DNA of 64,000 nucleotides from Vandammella animalimorsus. GTDB taxonomy: Bacteria > Pseudomonadota > Gammaproteobacteria > Burkholderiales > Burkholderiaceae_C. The notes beneath the pieces were generated by a model. The model was not told the DNA's origin. It saw only the letters and a program-made list of their open reading frames with translations, and did no database searches. Positions 18,990 to 27,966 of this stretch are shown here, piece after piece. The stretch's first letter is position 1. The number at the start of each line of letters is the position of its first letter. Position numbers and translations under genes: made by a program. The stretch is taken from contig NZ_NSJF01000008.1 of assembly GCF_002285285.1 (NCBI RefSeq), positions 1 through 64,000 on the forward strand. Reading direction: 5' to 3'.

Positions 18990-20138
18990 CTACGGATTGG
19001 CCTGGGCACTTGCCAAGATAGGCGCGCGCCGAGCAAGCCAAATCCCATGCCTGAGGGGCCATTGCGCATAGCTTGGATCGGCATTCAAGGTCTGTGCGGC
19101 ATGGTGGGCCCAGTACGGGTCGAACAAGGCCTCGCGGCCAATGGCGATCAAATCGGCCTTGCCTTGCGTGAGTATGGCTTCTGCCTGATGGGCATCGACG
19201 ATCATGCCCACGGCCTGGGTTTTGACATGGGCGTCGTGGCGAATCCGTTCGGAAAATGGGACTTGAAAACCCAATCCCCTGGGTACTGGCAGGGCGCGGG
19301 TTTCTTCCGTCAAACCCCCGGACGAACAATCGATGACATCGACGCCGCAGGCAGCAAGCTCTTTGGCCAGCACGATCGAGTCCTCCAGGCTCCAGCCGCC
19401 CTCGCTGCCATCGACGGCGGAAATTCGGCAAAACAAGGGCTTGCCTGCTGGCCATATGGCACGTACTGCCCGCGCAATGTCCAGTGCCAATTTCATGCGC
19501 CCAGCCAAATTGCCACCCCACTCGTCACGGCGAAGGTTGGACAGCGGCGAGAGAAAGCTGGCGACCAGATAGCCATGGCCAAAGTGCAGCTCCACAGCAT
19601 CGAAGCCTGCGGCGTTGGCGCGCCGGGTGGCATCGGCAAAGCTGCGCACGATGGCGGCAATGTCTTGCGCAGACAAGGCCTTTGGGGCCGTCCATCCAGG
19701 GCCTGCCGGCAGCTTGCTGGGGCCAAGACGCTCCCACGGATGGGCGTCGGCGGCCAACTGTGCATCTGATAATGCTGCCCCGCCTTCCCACAGTGGCTGG
19801 CTGCCCGCCTTTCGACCAGCGTGCGCCAGTTGTATCCCAATGGCTGCACCATTGCTGTGTACGAAGTCGACCAGTGTTTTCAATGGCTCGATCTGGCTGT
19901 CTTGCCATAGGCCCAGATCGGCGGTGCCGATTCGGCCTCGTGGATCCACGGCTGTGCTTTCGGTGAGGATCAGCCCGGCGCCGCCCAGGGCAAACTTGCC
20001 CAGATGCACCAGATGCCAAGCAGTGGCATGGCCCGATTGGGCGGCATGCTGGCACATGGGCGAGATGACGATGCGGTTTTTCAGCTCCAGATCACGCAAT
20101 CGGATGGGTTGGAAAAGAAGGGGTTGGGCTGGGTGCAT
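18990..20138 (-). CDS. Old Yellow Enzyme family NADH:flavin oxidoreductase (382 aa)
   Basis: This is an FMN-dependent TIM-barrel ene-reductase of the YqjM-like class. Visible family features are FQPIRLRDLELKNRIVISPMCQ at the N-terminus, GIQLAHAGRK, the substrate-binding HFGHGYLVASFLSP with the catalytic-type HGYL (about 188), and the FMN-phosphate segment GKADLIAIGREAL near the C-terminus. Such enzymes reduce C=C bonds of enones or dienoyl-CoA-like compounds. It is the last gene of the leftward catabolic operon, and its stop lies 14 bases from the convergent ScfR-type gene. In context with a ketosteroid-dehydrogenase-like protein it may handle unsaturated ring intermediates. Substrate unknown. 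Confidence 0.85.
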   Translation of the reverse strand: MHPAQPLLFQPIRLRDLELKNRIVISPMCQHAAQSGHATAWHLVHLGKFALGGAGLILTESTAVDPRGRIGTADLGLWQDSQIEPLKTLVDFVHSNGAAIGIQLAHAGRKAGSQPLWEGGAALSDAQLAADAHPWERLGPSKLPAGPGWTAPKALSAQDIAAIVRSFADATRRANAAGFDAVELHFGHGYLVASFLSPLSNLRRDEWGGNLAGRMKLALDIARAVRAIWPAGKPLFCRISAVDGSEGGWSLEDSIVLAKELAACGVDVIDCSSGGLTEETRALPVPRGLGFQVPFSERIRHDAHVKTQAVGMIVDAHQAEAILTQGKADLIAIGREALFDPYWAHHAAQTLNADPSYAQWPLRHGIWLARRAPILASAQANP

Positions 20139-20170
20139 GGCAATTACTTTCTGTGTTCAAGCGCAGTCCT

Positions 20171-21394
20171 TCAGGCCTCAGCCAATGGCCTGGGGCGTTG
20201 TTGGAGTTGCCAGGCGAGCAAGCCTGTCAGGACCACAAAGCCCGAGGAAGATATGAAAAACACCGTGGATAGACCGAGGCGGTCAACGATCCAGGCTGCG
20301 GCCATGATGCCTGCTGACTGGCCCACAAACAGCGTGCAGACAAACAGCGATACTGCCGTGCTGCGCACAGTCGGGGCCATTTGCGTGGCCTGGGTTTGCA
20401 GCGTGTTGTGTAGCGCATAAAAGCCCAATCCGGCAAGCCAGCAGGCGGGTACGAACCAGGCCCAGTGCGAGGTCCATGCCATGGTTGCCCAGGCCAGGCC
20501 AAGGCAGGCGCCGCCGAAGCAGGTTTGCGCGACCTCTCCACCGTGGTGCAGCAAACGGCAGGCGCAGCAGCTGTAGAACAGCCCGCCCAGTCCGTAAAAG
20601 GCAACGATGGCGCCTGCGGCCAGTGGCGTCATGTGAAAGCACGCCTGCATGTGCGCTGGGATGAAGGACAGGGCACCCAAAGCCAGCGCCCCTTCCAGAC
20701 CTGTCACGATCAAAATCACTCTGGCCCAGGGATGGGATAGGACGTGTCTTATAGGGCGTTGGGTGCAATAGGCGCTGACCCCTGCCAGGGATTGGCCTGT
20801 GCTGGCGTTAGCGTCGGCCCGGACTCTTTGGCACAACGCCATGCCGCTGAGCAGGAAGGCCAAGCCCGTGGAGGCAAAGGCCAGGCGCCAATCGAACAGC
20901 GCGGCAGCCAGAGCGCCAAACAGCTGACCGAACATCATGCCGCACACCACTGCACCCGACAGTTTGGCCAGTGCCCCGGAGCGCTCGGAATAAGAAAAGT
21001 GGCTTCCCACCCATGCCATAGCCATGGGCACGATGCCCGCTGCGGTTGCACCCATGAGGATGCGACCAGCGACCAGCCATGCTAACGATGGCGCCAACGC
21101 TGCCGCCACACAGCCAATGGCACTGGCGCAACTGGCATAGCCCACCATCTGTACAGTGCCGTAGCGTTCTCCCATCAAGCCGTAGAAAAGCTGTAGCACG
21201 CCATAGGCCACGGCAAAGCCAGAGATGGCATAGCTGGCCTGCCCTGTGCTGACCCCAAAATCCTCGGCCAGTGCGGGCAGCATGGCGTCGCACAGCCGCA
21301 TGGCCGCCATGCTGGTGAAAGCGCACACACCCAGTAGCCGGAACATGCTGAGCGAGCAATCAGGGGCTGTGGCCTGGTTTTCCCAAGCTGCCAT
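20171..21394 (-). CDS. Major facilitator superfamily transporter (407 aa)
   Basis: The protein has about twelve hydrophobic segments and the MFS signature region around YGLMGERYGTVQMVGYASC between helices 2 and 3 in place of the consensus DRxGRR loop. A central polar loop follows helix 6. No signal peptide is present. It lies between the OYE and MBL genes with short gaps (32 and 27 bases), so it belongs to the operon. It could export an intermediate or import the growth substrate in parallel with the ABC importer. The subfamily (aromatic acid or drug efflux) cannot be decided from the sequence alone. Confidence 0.82.
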   Translation of the reverse strand: MAAWENQATAPDCSLSMFRLLGVCAFTSMAAMRLCDAMLPALAEDFGVSTGQASYAISGFAVAYGVLQLFYGLMGERYGTVQMVGYASCASAIGCVAAALAPSLAWLVAGRILMGATAAGIVPMAMAWVGSHFSYSERSGALAKLSGAVVCGMMFGQLFGALAAALFDWRLAFASTGLAFLLSGMALCQRVRADANASTGQSLAGVSAYCTQRPIRHVLSHPWARVILIVTGLEGALALGALSFIPAHMQACFHMTPLAAGAIVAFYGLGGLFYSCCACRLLHHGGEVAQTCFGGACLGLAWATMAWTSHWAWFVPACWLAGLGFYALHNTLQTQATQMAPTVRSTAVSLFVCTLFVGQSAGIMAAAWIVDRLGLSTVFFISSSGFVVLTGLLAWQLQQRPRPLAEA

Positions 21395-21421
21395 GGCGAG
21401 GCTGCAGTGCTGGCTGGCGCG

Positions 21422-22381
21422 TCAACCCTCTAGCGCCCGCCACATTTCCAGATCGCGCTGCGCCGTCCAGATGCGCGGGTCGGGATATTGGGTGAGTTCG
21501 TCGTAGCAGCGCGTGACATCGAATGGCATGCAGTGCTCGAAGATGACCCAGTGACCATATTTCGGCCGCAGCGCGGTCATGGTGTCCTGATAAATCGTTT
21601 TGAGATCCTTGCCGGCCTGCACGCCTTGTTGCACACAGGCGCGCACGTCGGCAATGAAGCTGCGCGTTTCCCCGATGCCTTGAGCGATCGTCTCTGGCGT
21701 CGTCAGCGCCGCACCCCGGCCTGGCACCAATGCCTGGGGCTGCAGTGTGGCCAGGCGATCGAGCGTTTGCGGCCAATCCTTGAAGTAGGCGTCGCCAGCG
21801 TAGGGCGTCGCACCGAATTCGACCAAATCCCCAGACAGCAAGGCCCGCTCCTGCGGCAGCCACACCACGGTATCGCCCTTGGTGTGACCGCGCCCCAACT
21901 GCAGTAACTGCACCTCAAGCTTGCCAAGCCAGAGAGTCATTTTGCCCGTGAAGGTGATGGTGGGCCAAGTCATCCCGGGGGGCACAGTTTCTACCCCGGC
22001 GAACAGGCGTGGAAAACGGGCGATCTCGCTGGCCTTGTCCTGCTCGCCACGCTCAACGATCAGGTCGTAGGTGTCTTGGCTGGCCAGGACATGGTCTGCG
22101 CCGTAGGCGCTGGCACCCAGCACGCGAACGGCGTGGTAGTGCGTGAGCACCACGTATCGAATGGGCTTGTCGGTGACTTGCCGGATACGGCGGATCACAT
22201 CCTGCGCCATGGCGGGCGTGGCCTGTGTGTCTGCCACCAGCACGGCGTCATCGCCAATGATTACCCCGGTGTTGGGGTCGCCCTCGGCCGTGTAGGCCCA
22301 GGCGTGCTCTGAGATCTGGCTGAAGCTGACCTGCTTTTCATCCAGGTCGGCTTGTGAAGCAAATTTCTTAGTCTGGCTCAT
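21422..22381 (-). CDS. Metallo-beta-lactamase-fold hydrolase with degenerate metal motif (319 aa)
   Basis: The MBL fold is clear: DAVLVADTQATP (46-56), LTHYHAVRVLGA (79-90), GRGHTKGDTVVWL and LLSGDLVEFG. The canonical HxHxDH is HYHAVR (81-86), so Asp85 and His86, ligands of the second metal site, are replaced by Val and Arg. The third His (GRGHT) and the bridging Asp (SGDL) remain. A mononuclear enzyme or a changed activity is therefore likely. The gene lies between livF and the MFS gene, in an operon that also encodes redox enzymes. Lactone, ester or thioester hydrolysis in the same pathway is a plausible inference. Confidence 0.82.
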   Translation of the reverse strand: MSQTKKFASQADLDEKQVSFSQISEHAWAYTAEGDPNTGVIIGDDAVLVADTQATPAMAQDVIRRIRQVTDKPIRYVVLTHYHAVRVLGASAYGADHVLASQDTYDLIVERGEQDKASEIARFPRLFAGVETVPPGMTWPTITFTGKMTLWLGKLEVQLLQLGRGHTKGDTVVWLPQERALLSGDLVEFGATPYAGDAYFKDWPQTLDRLATLQPQALVPGRGAALTTPETIAQGIGETRSFIADVRACVQQGVQAGKDLKTIYQDTMTALRPKYGHWVIFEHCMPFDVTRCYDELTQYPDPRIWTAQRDLEMWRALEG

Positions 22382-22411
22382 GGGTGTTCCTTGTTCAGTG
22401 CGTTGATGGTT

Positions 22412-23122
22412 TCAGTGCGTGCCCAGGTAGGCTGCCTTGACCTTGGGGTTGTTCAGCAGTTCAGGCCCTGTGCCCTCTAGCGTGATGCGGCCGGTTTCAA
22501 GCACGTAGGCGCGATCGGCCACGCCCAGGGCCTGCTTGGCCATTTGCTCCACCAGCAAAATGGTCAGGCCCGATGCACGCAACTGCTCGATGGCGTGGAA
22601 GATGTCCTGGATGACCAGCGGTGCCAGCCCAAGCGATGGTTCATCAAGCAGCAGCAGTCGGGGTGCACTCATCAGTGCGCGCGAAATGGCCAGCATTTGC
22701 TGCTCTCCACCAGACAGAGTCCCGGACAGCTGGTGCTGGCGTTCGCGCAAGCGGGGAAAGCGCTGGAATTCGCGCTCCAGGTCGGCTTCAATCTGTGCCG
22801 TGTTTCTGCGGCGCGTGTAGCCACCCAGCAGCAGGTTTTCCCGCACCGTCTGGTCTGCAAAAACGCCACGCCCTTCAGGTGACATGGCGATGCCCAGCCC
22901 GACGCGCTCATGCGCCTTGACTTTGGTGATGTCGCTGCCATTGAAGCGGATGCGGCCTGCGGCGGCGGTCTCCAGGCCGCAAATGCATTTCAGCAGCGTG
23001 CTTTTGCCTGCGCCGTTGGCGCCAATGATCGTGACCACCTCACCGGCATGGACCTGCAGGTTGACGCCTTTGATGGCCTGGATCGCGCCGTAGGCCACTT
23101 GGACTGCTTCGAGTTTCAGCAT
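22412..23122 (-). CDS. livF: Branched-chain-type ABC importer ATPase LivF (236 aa)
   Basis: A typical LivF. The start MLKLEAVQVAYG is preferred over an upstream GTG because it leaves a 16-base gap to the preceding gene and the usual length. Walker A is GANGAGKST, the signature LSGGEQQMLAIS, and Walker B LLLLDEPSLGL. It energises import together with the LivG half of the fused protein encoded just upstream. The genes livK, livH, livMG and livF follow in this order within a larger catabolic operon, so the importer probably serves the pathway substrate (a carboxylate or amide) rather than leucine. Confidence 0.93.
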   Translation of the reverse strand: MLKLEAVQVAYGAIQAIKGVNLQVHAGEVVTIIGANGAGKSTLLKCICGLETAAAGRIRFNGSDITKVKAHERVGLGIAMSPEGRGVFADQTVRENLLLGGYTRRRNTAQIEADLEREFQRFPRLRERQHQLSGTLSGGEQQMLAISRALMSAPRLLLLDEPSLGLAPLVIQDIFHAIEQLRASGLTILLVEQMAKQALGVADRAYVLETGRITLEGTGPELLNNPKVKAAYLGTH

Positions 23123-23138
23123 ATTGCCCCCCTGTTGC

Positions 23139-24920
23139 TCATGCCACGGTGGGGCTGGGCCCCGGCTCATCGATACCGAGATAGGCCTCAATGACACGGG
23201 GGTCGGCCTGTACTTGTGCAGGCTGCCCTTGTGCGATCTTGACGCCGTAGTCCAGCACGATCACATGGTCGGAGATCGACATGACCAGGTCCATGTGGTG
23301 CTCGACCATCAGAATGGTTACGCCATGCTGGCCAATGCGCACCAGCAGCTCGCCCAACTCCGCTGTCTCCTGAGGGTTCAAGCCGGCAGCGGGCTCATCG
23401 AGCAAGAGAAGCTGCGGCTGCGTGGCCAGGGCCCTGGCCAATTCAACGCGGCGCTGCAGGCCGTAGGGCAGGCTGGCCGCCCGATGGTGGGCCCAATGCA
23501 GCAGGCCCACCAGATCCAGCAGCTGCAGGGCCAAGGCTTGCGTGGCGGCTTCCTGCCGGATGGCGCTGGGCAAGGCCAGCAGCGAGGCAAAAAAACCGTT
23601 GCCCATGCGGCAGTGGTGCCCCAGCATCACATTGTCCAGAACCGATAAGTCGCCAAACAGCCGCAGGTTCTGGAAGGTGCGGCCCATGCCCATGCGGCAA
23701 ATGGCATGTACCGGGTGCTCGGAGATCTCCTGCCCGAGAAAGCGGATCGAACCTGCACAGGGCTTGAGCAGGCCGGTGAGCATGTTGATCATGGTGCTCT
23801 TGCCAGCGCCATTGGGGCCGATCAAGGCGTGGATGTGCCCGCGCTGCAGCTCAAAGGACACGTCCTGCGCGGGCTTGACGCCGCCAAAACTTTTGGTCAC
23901 GCCCTGCGCAACCAGCAATGCGCTGTCGTGGTCCGTGTCAGATTGCAAGGGCGAGGTGTCGCCTTCTTGGTTGACAGCAGGTGCGTCGGGCTTGGGGGCA
24001 AGCCACCTGGAGAACAGGCCCGCCACGCCGCCTGGCATCACGTAGAGCGCAAACAGCAGCAAAACGCCGTAGAGCAAATGCTGCACCGATGGCCAGCGCG
24101 CCAGCATGGCATCGACCAATGTCAGCACCACGGCACCGATCAATGGGCCATATTGCGACCCGGGGCCACCAAAGAGCACCAGCAGCAAAATGAAGATCGA
24201 CAGATGGAATGTGATGAAGTCCGAGTTGATGTACTGGTTTTGCTGGGCCACCAGAGCCCCTGCGATGCCACAGGTCACGGCCGCAATGACAAAGGCCATG
24301 ACTTTGGCGCGATAGACCCGCACACCGACCGATGCAGCGGCGATCTCATCGGCCTGCAGCGATTGCAGGGCCCGGCCAAAGCGCCCCTGCAGCACATTGC
24401 GCAGCAGCCAATGTGTCAGTGCGCACAGGCCAATGCCCAGCCAAACCCATTGCTGCGAGGTCAGCGGCTGTGCATTCCAGGTCAAGGGCCTGATGCCATA
24501 AATCCCTTGTGCGCCGCCGAACACTTCGGTCCATTCGCTCACCAGCTTTTCCACCACGATGCCAAATGCCAGCGTCACCATGGCAAGGTATGGGCCTTTC
24601 ACGCGCAGCGAAGGCAGGGCAATGAGCACGCCGCAAGCGGCGGATACGCCTGCGGCAAGAACCAATGCAAACCATGGGTTGATGTCCGTGCGCGTGGTGA
24701 GCAGCGCCGCCGCGTATGCGCCTGCAGCAAACAGCCCGGCCTGTCCCAGGGACTTCTGCCCTGCGTAGCCCACCAGCACATTCATGCCGGCAGCGCAGAG
24801 GTAATAGACGCACATCATGAAGATGATGCGCAGGTAATAGTCGTTTTGCAGCAAAGCGATGAGGCCGGCCAGTGCGGCAGCCACCAGGGCCGTGCCCACC
24901 AAGTGTCGATAGCGCTTCAT
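23139..24920 (-). CDS. Fused LivM permease-LivG ATPase of ABC importer (593 aa)
   Basis: One polypeptide carries both functions. Residues 1 to about 320 are the LivM permease, with about nine to ten membrane helices and motifs GYAGQKSLGQAGLFAAGAYA and FGGPGSQYGPLIGA. A linker of about 25 polar residues follows, and then a LivG ATPase with Walker A GPNGAGKST, family signature LPYGLQRRVELA and Walker B LLLLDEPAAGL. LivM and LivG are often separate proteins; the fusion fixes a 1:1 ratio. The start MKRYRHLV at 24920 overlaps the livH stop (ATGA, 24917-24920). It pairs with LivH in the membrane and LivF in the cytosol. Confidence 0.93.
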   Translation of the reverse strand: MKRYRHLVGTALVAAALAGLIALLQNDYYLRIIFMMCVYYLCAAGMNVLVGYAGQKSLGQAGLFAAGAYAAALLTTRTDINPWFALVLAAGVSAACGVLIALPSLRVKGPYLAMVTLAFGIVVEKLVSEWTEVFGGAQGIYGIRPLTWNAQPLTSQQWVWLGIGLCALTHWLLRNVLQGRFGRALQSLQADEIAAASVGVRVYRAKVMAFVIAAVTCGIAGALVAQQNQYINSDFITFHLSIFILLLVLFGGPGSQYGPLIGAVVLTLVDAMLARWPSVQHLLYGVLLLFALYVMPGGVAGLFSRWLAPKPDAPAVNQEGDTSPLQSDTDHDSALLVAQGVTKSFGGVKPAQDVSFELQRGHIHALIGPNGAGKSTMINMLTGLLKPCAGSIRFLGQEISEHPVHAICRMGMGRTFQNLRLFGDLSVLDNVMLGHHCRMGNGFFASLLALPSAIRQEAATQALALQLLDLVGLLHWAHHRAASLPYGLQRRVELARALATQPQLLLLDEPAAGLNPQETAELGELLVRIGQHGVTILMVEHHMDLVMSISDHVIVLDYGVKIAQGQPAQVQADPRVIEAYLGIDEPGPSPTVA

Positions 24921-25840
24921 ACTTTCTCCACCATCGCTTTGCCAAACAGCCCGGTCGGACGCAGCGCGAGCACCAGGATCACGAGAGCGAACACGGCCAC
25001 TTCTCGCCACTGTGCAGACCAGAGGTTCACGAGTGACTCCAGCACGCCCAGCGCAAAGCCGCCGATGACGCAGCCGCGGGGGTTGTTCAGCCCTCCGATG
25101 ATCGCGCCTGAAAAGCCTTTGAGCCCTACGGCCAGGCCCAGGAACAGCGATGCCTGGGCGATCGGCGCCAGCAGAAAGCCCGACAGGCCCGCCAGTGCAG
25201 AGCTCATCACGAACGCGCCGGCCATCATCGCGTTGGTGTTGATGCCCATGAGGCTGGCCACTTGGCCATTGGCGGCCACTGCGCGCATGGCCTTGCCGGC
25301 CATGGTGTGGTTCATCACCCAGTCCAACCCCAGCGTGATGACTACGGCCACACCCAGCGTCAGCAGCTCTTGCGGGCGCACGCCAATTCCCAGCACGCGG
25401 ATGACCGAATCACCTAAGGGGCTGGGCACGACCACAGGCTTGGGGCCCCAGATGGCCAGGCCGATGCTTTGCAAAATGACGCCAAAGCCCAGGGTGCTCA
25501 TGACCCAGGCCATGCCGGGGCGACCCGCAAAGGGGCGCACGCCCACGATGTACAGCAGCCAGCCAAGAGCACCCATGACACCCAGTGCGGCTGCCAAGGC
25601 CAATAGCTGGGCCCCTGTGCCAGGCTGCGTCTGGCCGAAGGTGGTTGAGGTCACGGGCATGCCCAGCAGCAAGAACAAGGCGCTCATGCTGATGAATGCC
25701 CCTGCCGAGACGAACTCCCCATGCGCGAAGTTCAAGGTCTTGGTGGTTGTAAACGTGATGCTGAAGCCCAGGGCGACCAGGGCGTAGGCGCCGCCCACGG
25801 CCAGGCCGCTGAGAATGGATTGCAAGACCGCTTCTGTCAT
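24917..25840 (-). CDS. livH: ABC importer permease LivH (307 aa)
   Basis: LivH-type inner-membrane permease with about eight helices. Family motifs are GLAVGGAYALVALGFSITF near the N-terminus, LNFAHGEFVSAGAF, and GLKGFSGAIIGGLNNPRG near the coupling helix. The start MTEAVLQS at 25840 is chosen because it begins at the first membrane helix. The stop overlaps the start of the fused livMG gene by four bases, so the two permeases are translationally coupled. A 71-base gap separates it from the receptor gene. Confidence 0.93.
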   Translation of the reverse strand: MTEAVLQSILSGLAVGGAYALVALGFSITFTTTKTLNFAHGEFVSAGAFISMSALFLLLGMPVTSTTFGQTQPGTGAQLLALAAALGVMGALGWLLYIVGVRPFAGRPGMAWVMSTLGFGVILQSIGLAIWGPKPVVVPSPLGDSVIRVLGIGVRPQELLTLGVAVVITLGLDWVMNHTMAGKAMRAVAANGQVASLMGINTNAMMAGAFVMSSALAGLSGFLLAPIAQASLFLGLAVGLKGFSGAIIGGLNNPRGCVIGGFALGVLESLVNLWSAQWREVAVFALVILVLALRPTGLFGKAMVEKV

Positions 25841-25911
25841 GGTTGACTCCAGAGCGAGGGCCCCGGGTGGCACGGTTACAACCCGGTGGCGTAGAGCATC
25901 TTTGTGGGTGC

Positions 25912-27108
25912 TTATTTCTTGAAGTCAGCGCTGCTCAGCGCTTCAATGACCGAATCCGAGTAGGGCGCGAGCTTGCCGTCCTTCCAGCGAATCCAGACGA
26001 AATCCTCGGCCTTCAAGGCTTCGTGATTTGTGGCGCTGAAAGGCTTTTCGTAGGTCTTGAGCAGGCCCTGCACGGGCGCTTGCAAATCCTCCAGCGCTTG
26101 GCGCACGGCCTTGCCATCGGTGCTATCAGCCTGCCGGACTGCGGCGGCATACAGCATCACGGAGTCGTAGCCATGCAGGGCGAAGGAGAAGGAGCCGGGC
26201 GCCTTGAGTTTGGCTGAAATGCGCTCGAAGAGGGCCTGCTGCGCAGGGGTGTAGGCATCGGCCACCGTTCGCATGAAGATGGGTTTTTCTGCCAGGTTCT
26301 TGCCTGCGGCGTCATAGAAAGTGATGTTGTCGGCCGCCCAGGAGGTGAGTACCAGCGGGAAGTAGTCGATCTTTTCCATGCTGCGTACCAATTGCGCGAT
26401 TGGCGTGCCCTGTGCCCAGACCACCACCGTGTCCACGCCGGCTGACTTCATTTTGTTCAGCTGGGAAGTCATGTCCGTATCGCCCACGCCAAAACGCTCA
26501 GTCGCAGCAACGCTGATGCCTTGCAGCTTGGCAATCTCCTCCAGATCCTTGAGCCCGCCTTGCCCATAGCCCGTCGTCTCTGCCATCAAGCCGATGCGCT
26601 TGGATTGCTGCGCATTCTTTTTCACATAGGCCATCAGGGCTGCCACTTGTTCCCGGTCCACCATAGAAATGCGGAACATGTAGTTCTCAGCATTGGCGCT
26701 CATGGGTTTGGTGATGTCTGTGCCGGATGCCACGTTGCCGATGACGGGAATCTTTTTCTGATTGGCAATGTGCTTCCAGGCCATGGCGTTGCCGGAGTTG
26801 GTTGGGCCGAATACGGCAGCCACCTTCTCGCGGTCGATCAATTCGCTCATATTCTGAATCGACTTGGGAGGCGCCGAGGCGTCGTCACGGGTGATCAGCA
26901 CCAGCTTTCTTCCCAATACGCCGCCTGCTGCGTTGAGATCCGCGATGGCGGCTTCCATACCCAGCACCGCCGCCTGCCCGCTTTGGGCAGAGGGCGATGC
27001 TGACAAATCCCCGTTGTAGCCCAGCTTGATGTCTTGTGCGCTGGCCATGGCCGTGGCCACCAAACCGGCTGTGAGCAAGGCTCGCTTGAAGAGTTGAGAA
27101 ATGCGCAT
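25912..27108 (-). CDS. ABC importer periplasmic binding protein, LivK-like (398 aa)
   Basis: Signal peptide MRISQLFKRALLTAGLVATA followed by a cleavage-like ASAQ, then the mature start DIKLGYNGDLSASPSAQSG. The fold is that of type I periplasmic receptors of the amide/urea/branched-chain amino-acid group: DLNAAGGVLGRKLVLITRDD, VAAVFGPTNSGNA, and a second lobe with YDSVMLYAAAV. It delivers ligand to LivH and LivMG. It is separated from the SDR gene by 69 bases. Ligand specificity cannot be read from the sequence. Neighbouring genes suggest an aromatic or alicyclic carboxylate rather than leucine. Confidence 0.9.
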   Translation of the reverse strand: MRISQLFKRALLTAGLVATAMASAQDIKLGYNGDLSASPSAQSGQAAVLGMEAAIADLNAAGGVLGRKLVLITRDDASAPPKSIQNMSELIDREKVAAVFGPTNSGNAMAWKHIANQKKIPVIGNVASGTDITKPMSANAENYMFRISMVDREQVAALMAYVKKNAQQSKRIGLMAETTGYGQGGLKDLEEIAKLQGISVAATERFGVGDTDMTSQLNKMKSAGVDTVVVWAQGTPIAQLVRSMEKIDYFPLVLTSWAADNITFYDAAGKNLAEKPIFMRTVADAYTPAQQALFERISAKLKAPGSFSFALHGYDSVMLYAAAVRQADSTDGKAVRQALEDLQAPVQGLLKTYEKPFSATNHEALKAEDFVWIRWKDGKLAPYSDSVIEALSSADFKK

Positions 27109-27177
27109 TGTTGTCTCCTTGTTGGCTGTTGTGATTCAAAGTGAACAGGCCCATGAGTCGAGAGCGCATCCCATGCG

Positions 27178-27942
27178 CTAAGCGGCGAGGAATCCGCCGT
27201 CCACGGGCAAGGTGACGCCTGTGACATAACTGGCCATGTCCGAGGCGAGAAACACCACCGGGCCCACCAGCTCCTGCGGTTGCCCGACACGGGCCATGGG
27301 TGTGCGCTGCATGAATGGGGCCAGGCGCTCGGGAGCGCCGCGCGTGTAGGCCGTCATTGGGGTGTCGATCACCCCGGGCGCAATTGCATTGACCCGTACG
27401 CCATGCCGAGCCAGCTCCACCGCCATGGCCTGGGTCATCAGTCTGACGGCACCCTTGGATGGCGAATAACCCACCACATTGGGGATACCGACGCAAGAGG
27501 CGATGGAGGCTACGTTGATGACTACGCCCCGCCTGCGTTTGAGCGCGTCCAGCCAAGCCAGGGTCGGGAAAAAACTTCCCATCACGTTGACATTGAGCGT
27601 GCGCTGCAGGTTCGATGCGGCCTGTGGGCTGTCCAGACCTTCTCGAATGAGCATGCCGGCGTTGTTGACCAGGATGTCAATGTCGCCCACTTGCGCTGCC
27701 AGCGCTTGGCATTCGTCTTGAGAAGTCACGTCCAGCCTATGGGCCACTGCCTGAGCGCCTGCAGCATGAATTTGCGCTGCAACAGTCTGCGCGTTTTGGG
27801 CATCCAAATCCGTCACGATGACCTGAGCCCCCGCTTTTGCCAGGCCCTGCGCGATGGCTTGGCCATTGCCTTGGCCCGCTCCGGTGACGAGAGCAATGCG
27901 CCCATCGAGGATTCTGGGAGCCATGCATGCGGTGATTTCCAT
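27178..27942 (-). CDS. Short-chain dehydrogenase/reductase (254 aa)
   Basis: Classical SDR with cofactor motif TGAGQGNG (20-27), the acidic TDLDAQN after strand 2 (44-50) that favours NAD(H), NNAG (93-96), catalytic Ser146 (NVASIAS), Tyr159 and Lys163 (YSPSK), and the PG...T motif IAPGVIDTPM. Length is standard. It lies 24 bases downstream of the flavoprotein gene, so they are co-transcribed. It would oxidise a hydroxyl or reduce a keto group of a pathway intermediate. A hydroxysteroid- or 3-oxoacyl-type substrate is possible but undecided. Confidence 0.9.
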   Translation of the reverse strand: MEITACMAPRILDGRIALVTGAGQGNGQAIAQGLAKAGAQVIVTDLDAQNAQTVAAQIHAAGAQAVAHRLDVTSQDECQALAAQVGDIDILVNNAGMLIREGLDSPQAASNLQRTLNVNVMGSFFPTLAWLDALKRRRGVVINVASIASCVGIPNVVGYSPSKGAVRLMTQAMAVELARHGVRVNAIAPGVIDTPMTAYTRGAPERLAPFMQRTPMARVGQPQELVGPVVFLASDMASYVTGVTLPVDGGFLAA

Positions 27943-27966
27943 TGGGCCGCTCCTTGGATGCGCTGT

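Noticed and set aside
23706-25787. Plus-strand open frame of about 690 codons
   Set aside because: It is antisense to livMG and livH, which carry clear ABC motifs.
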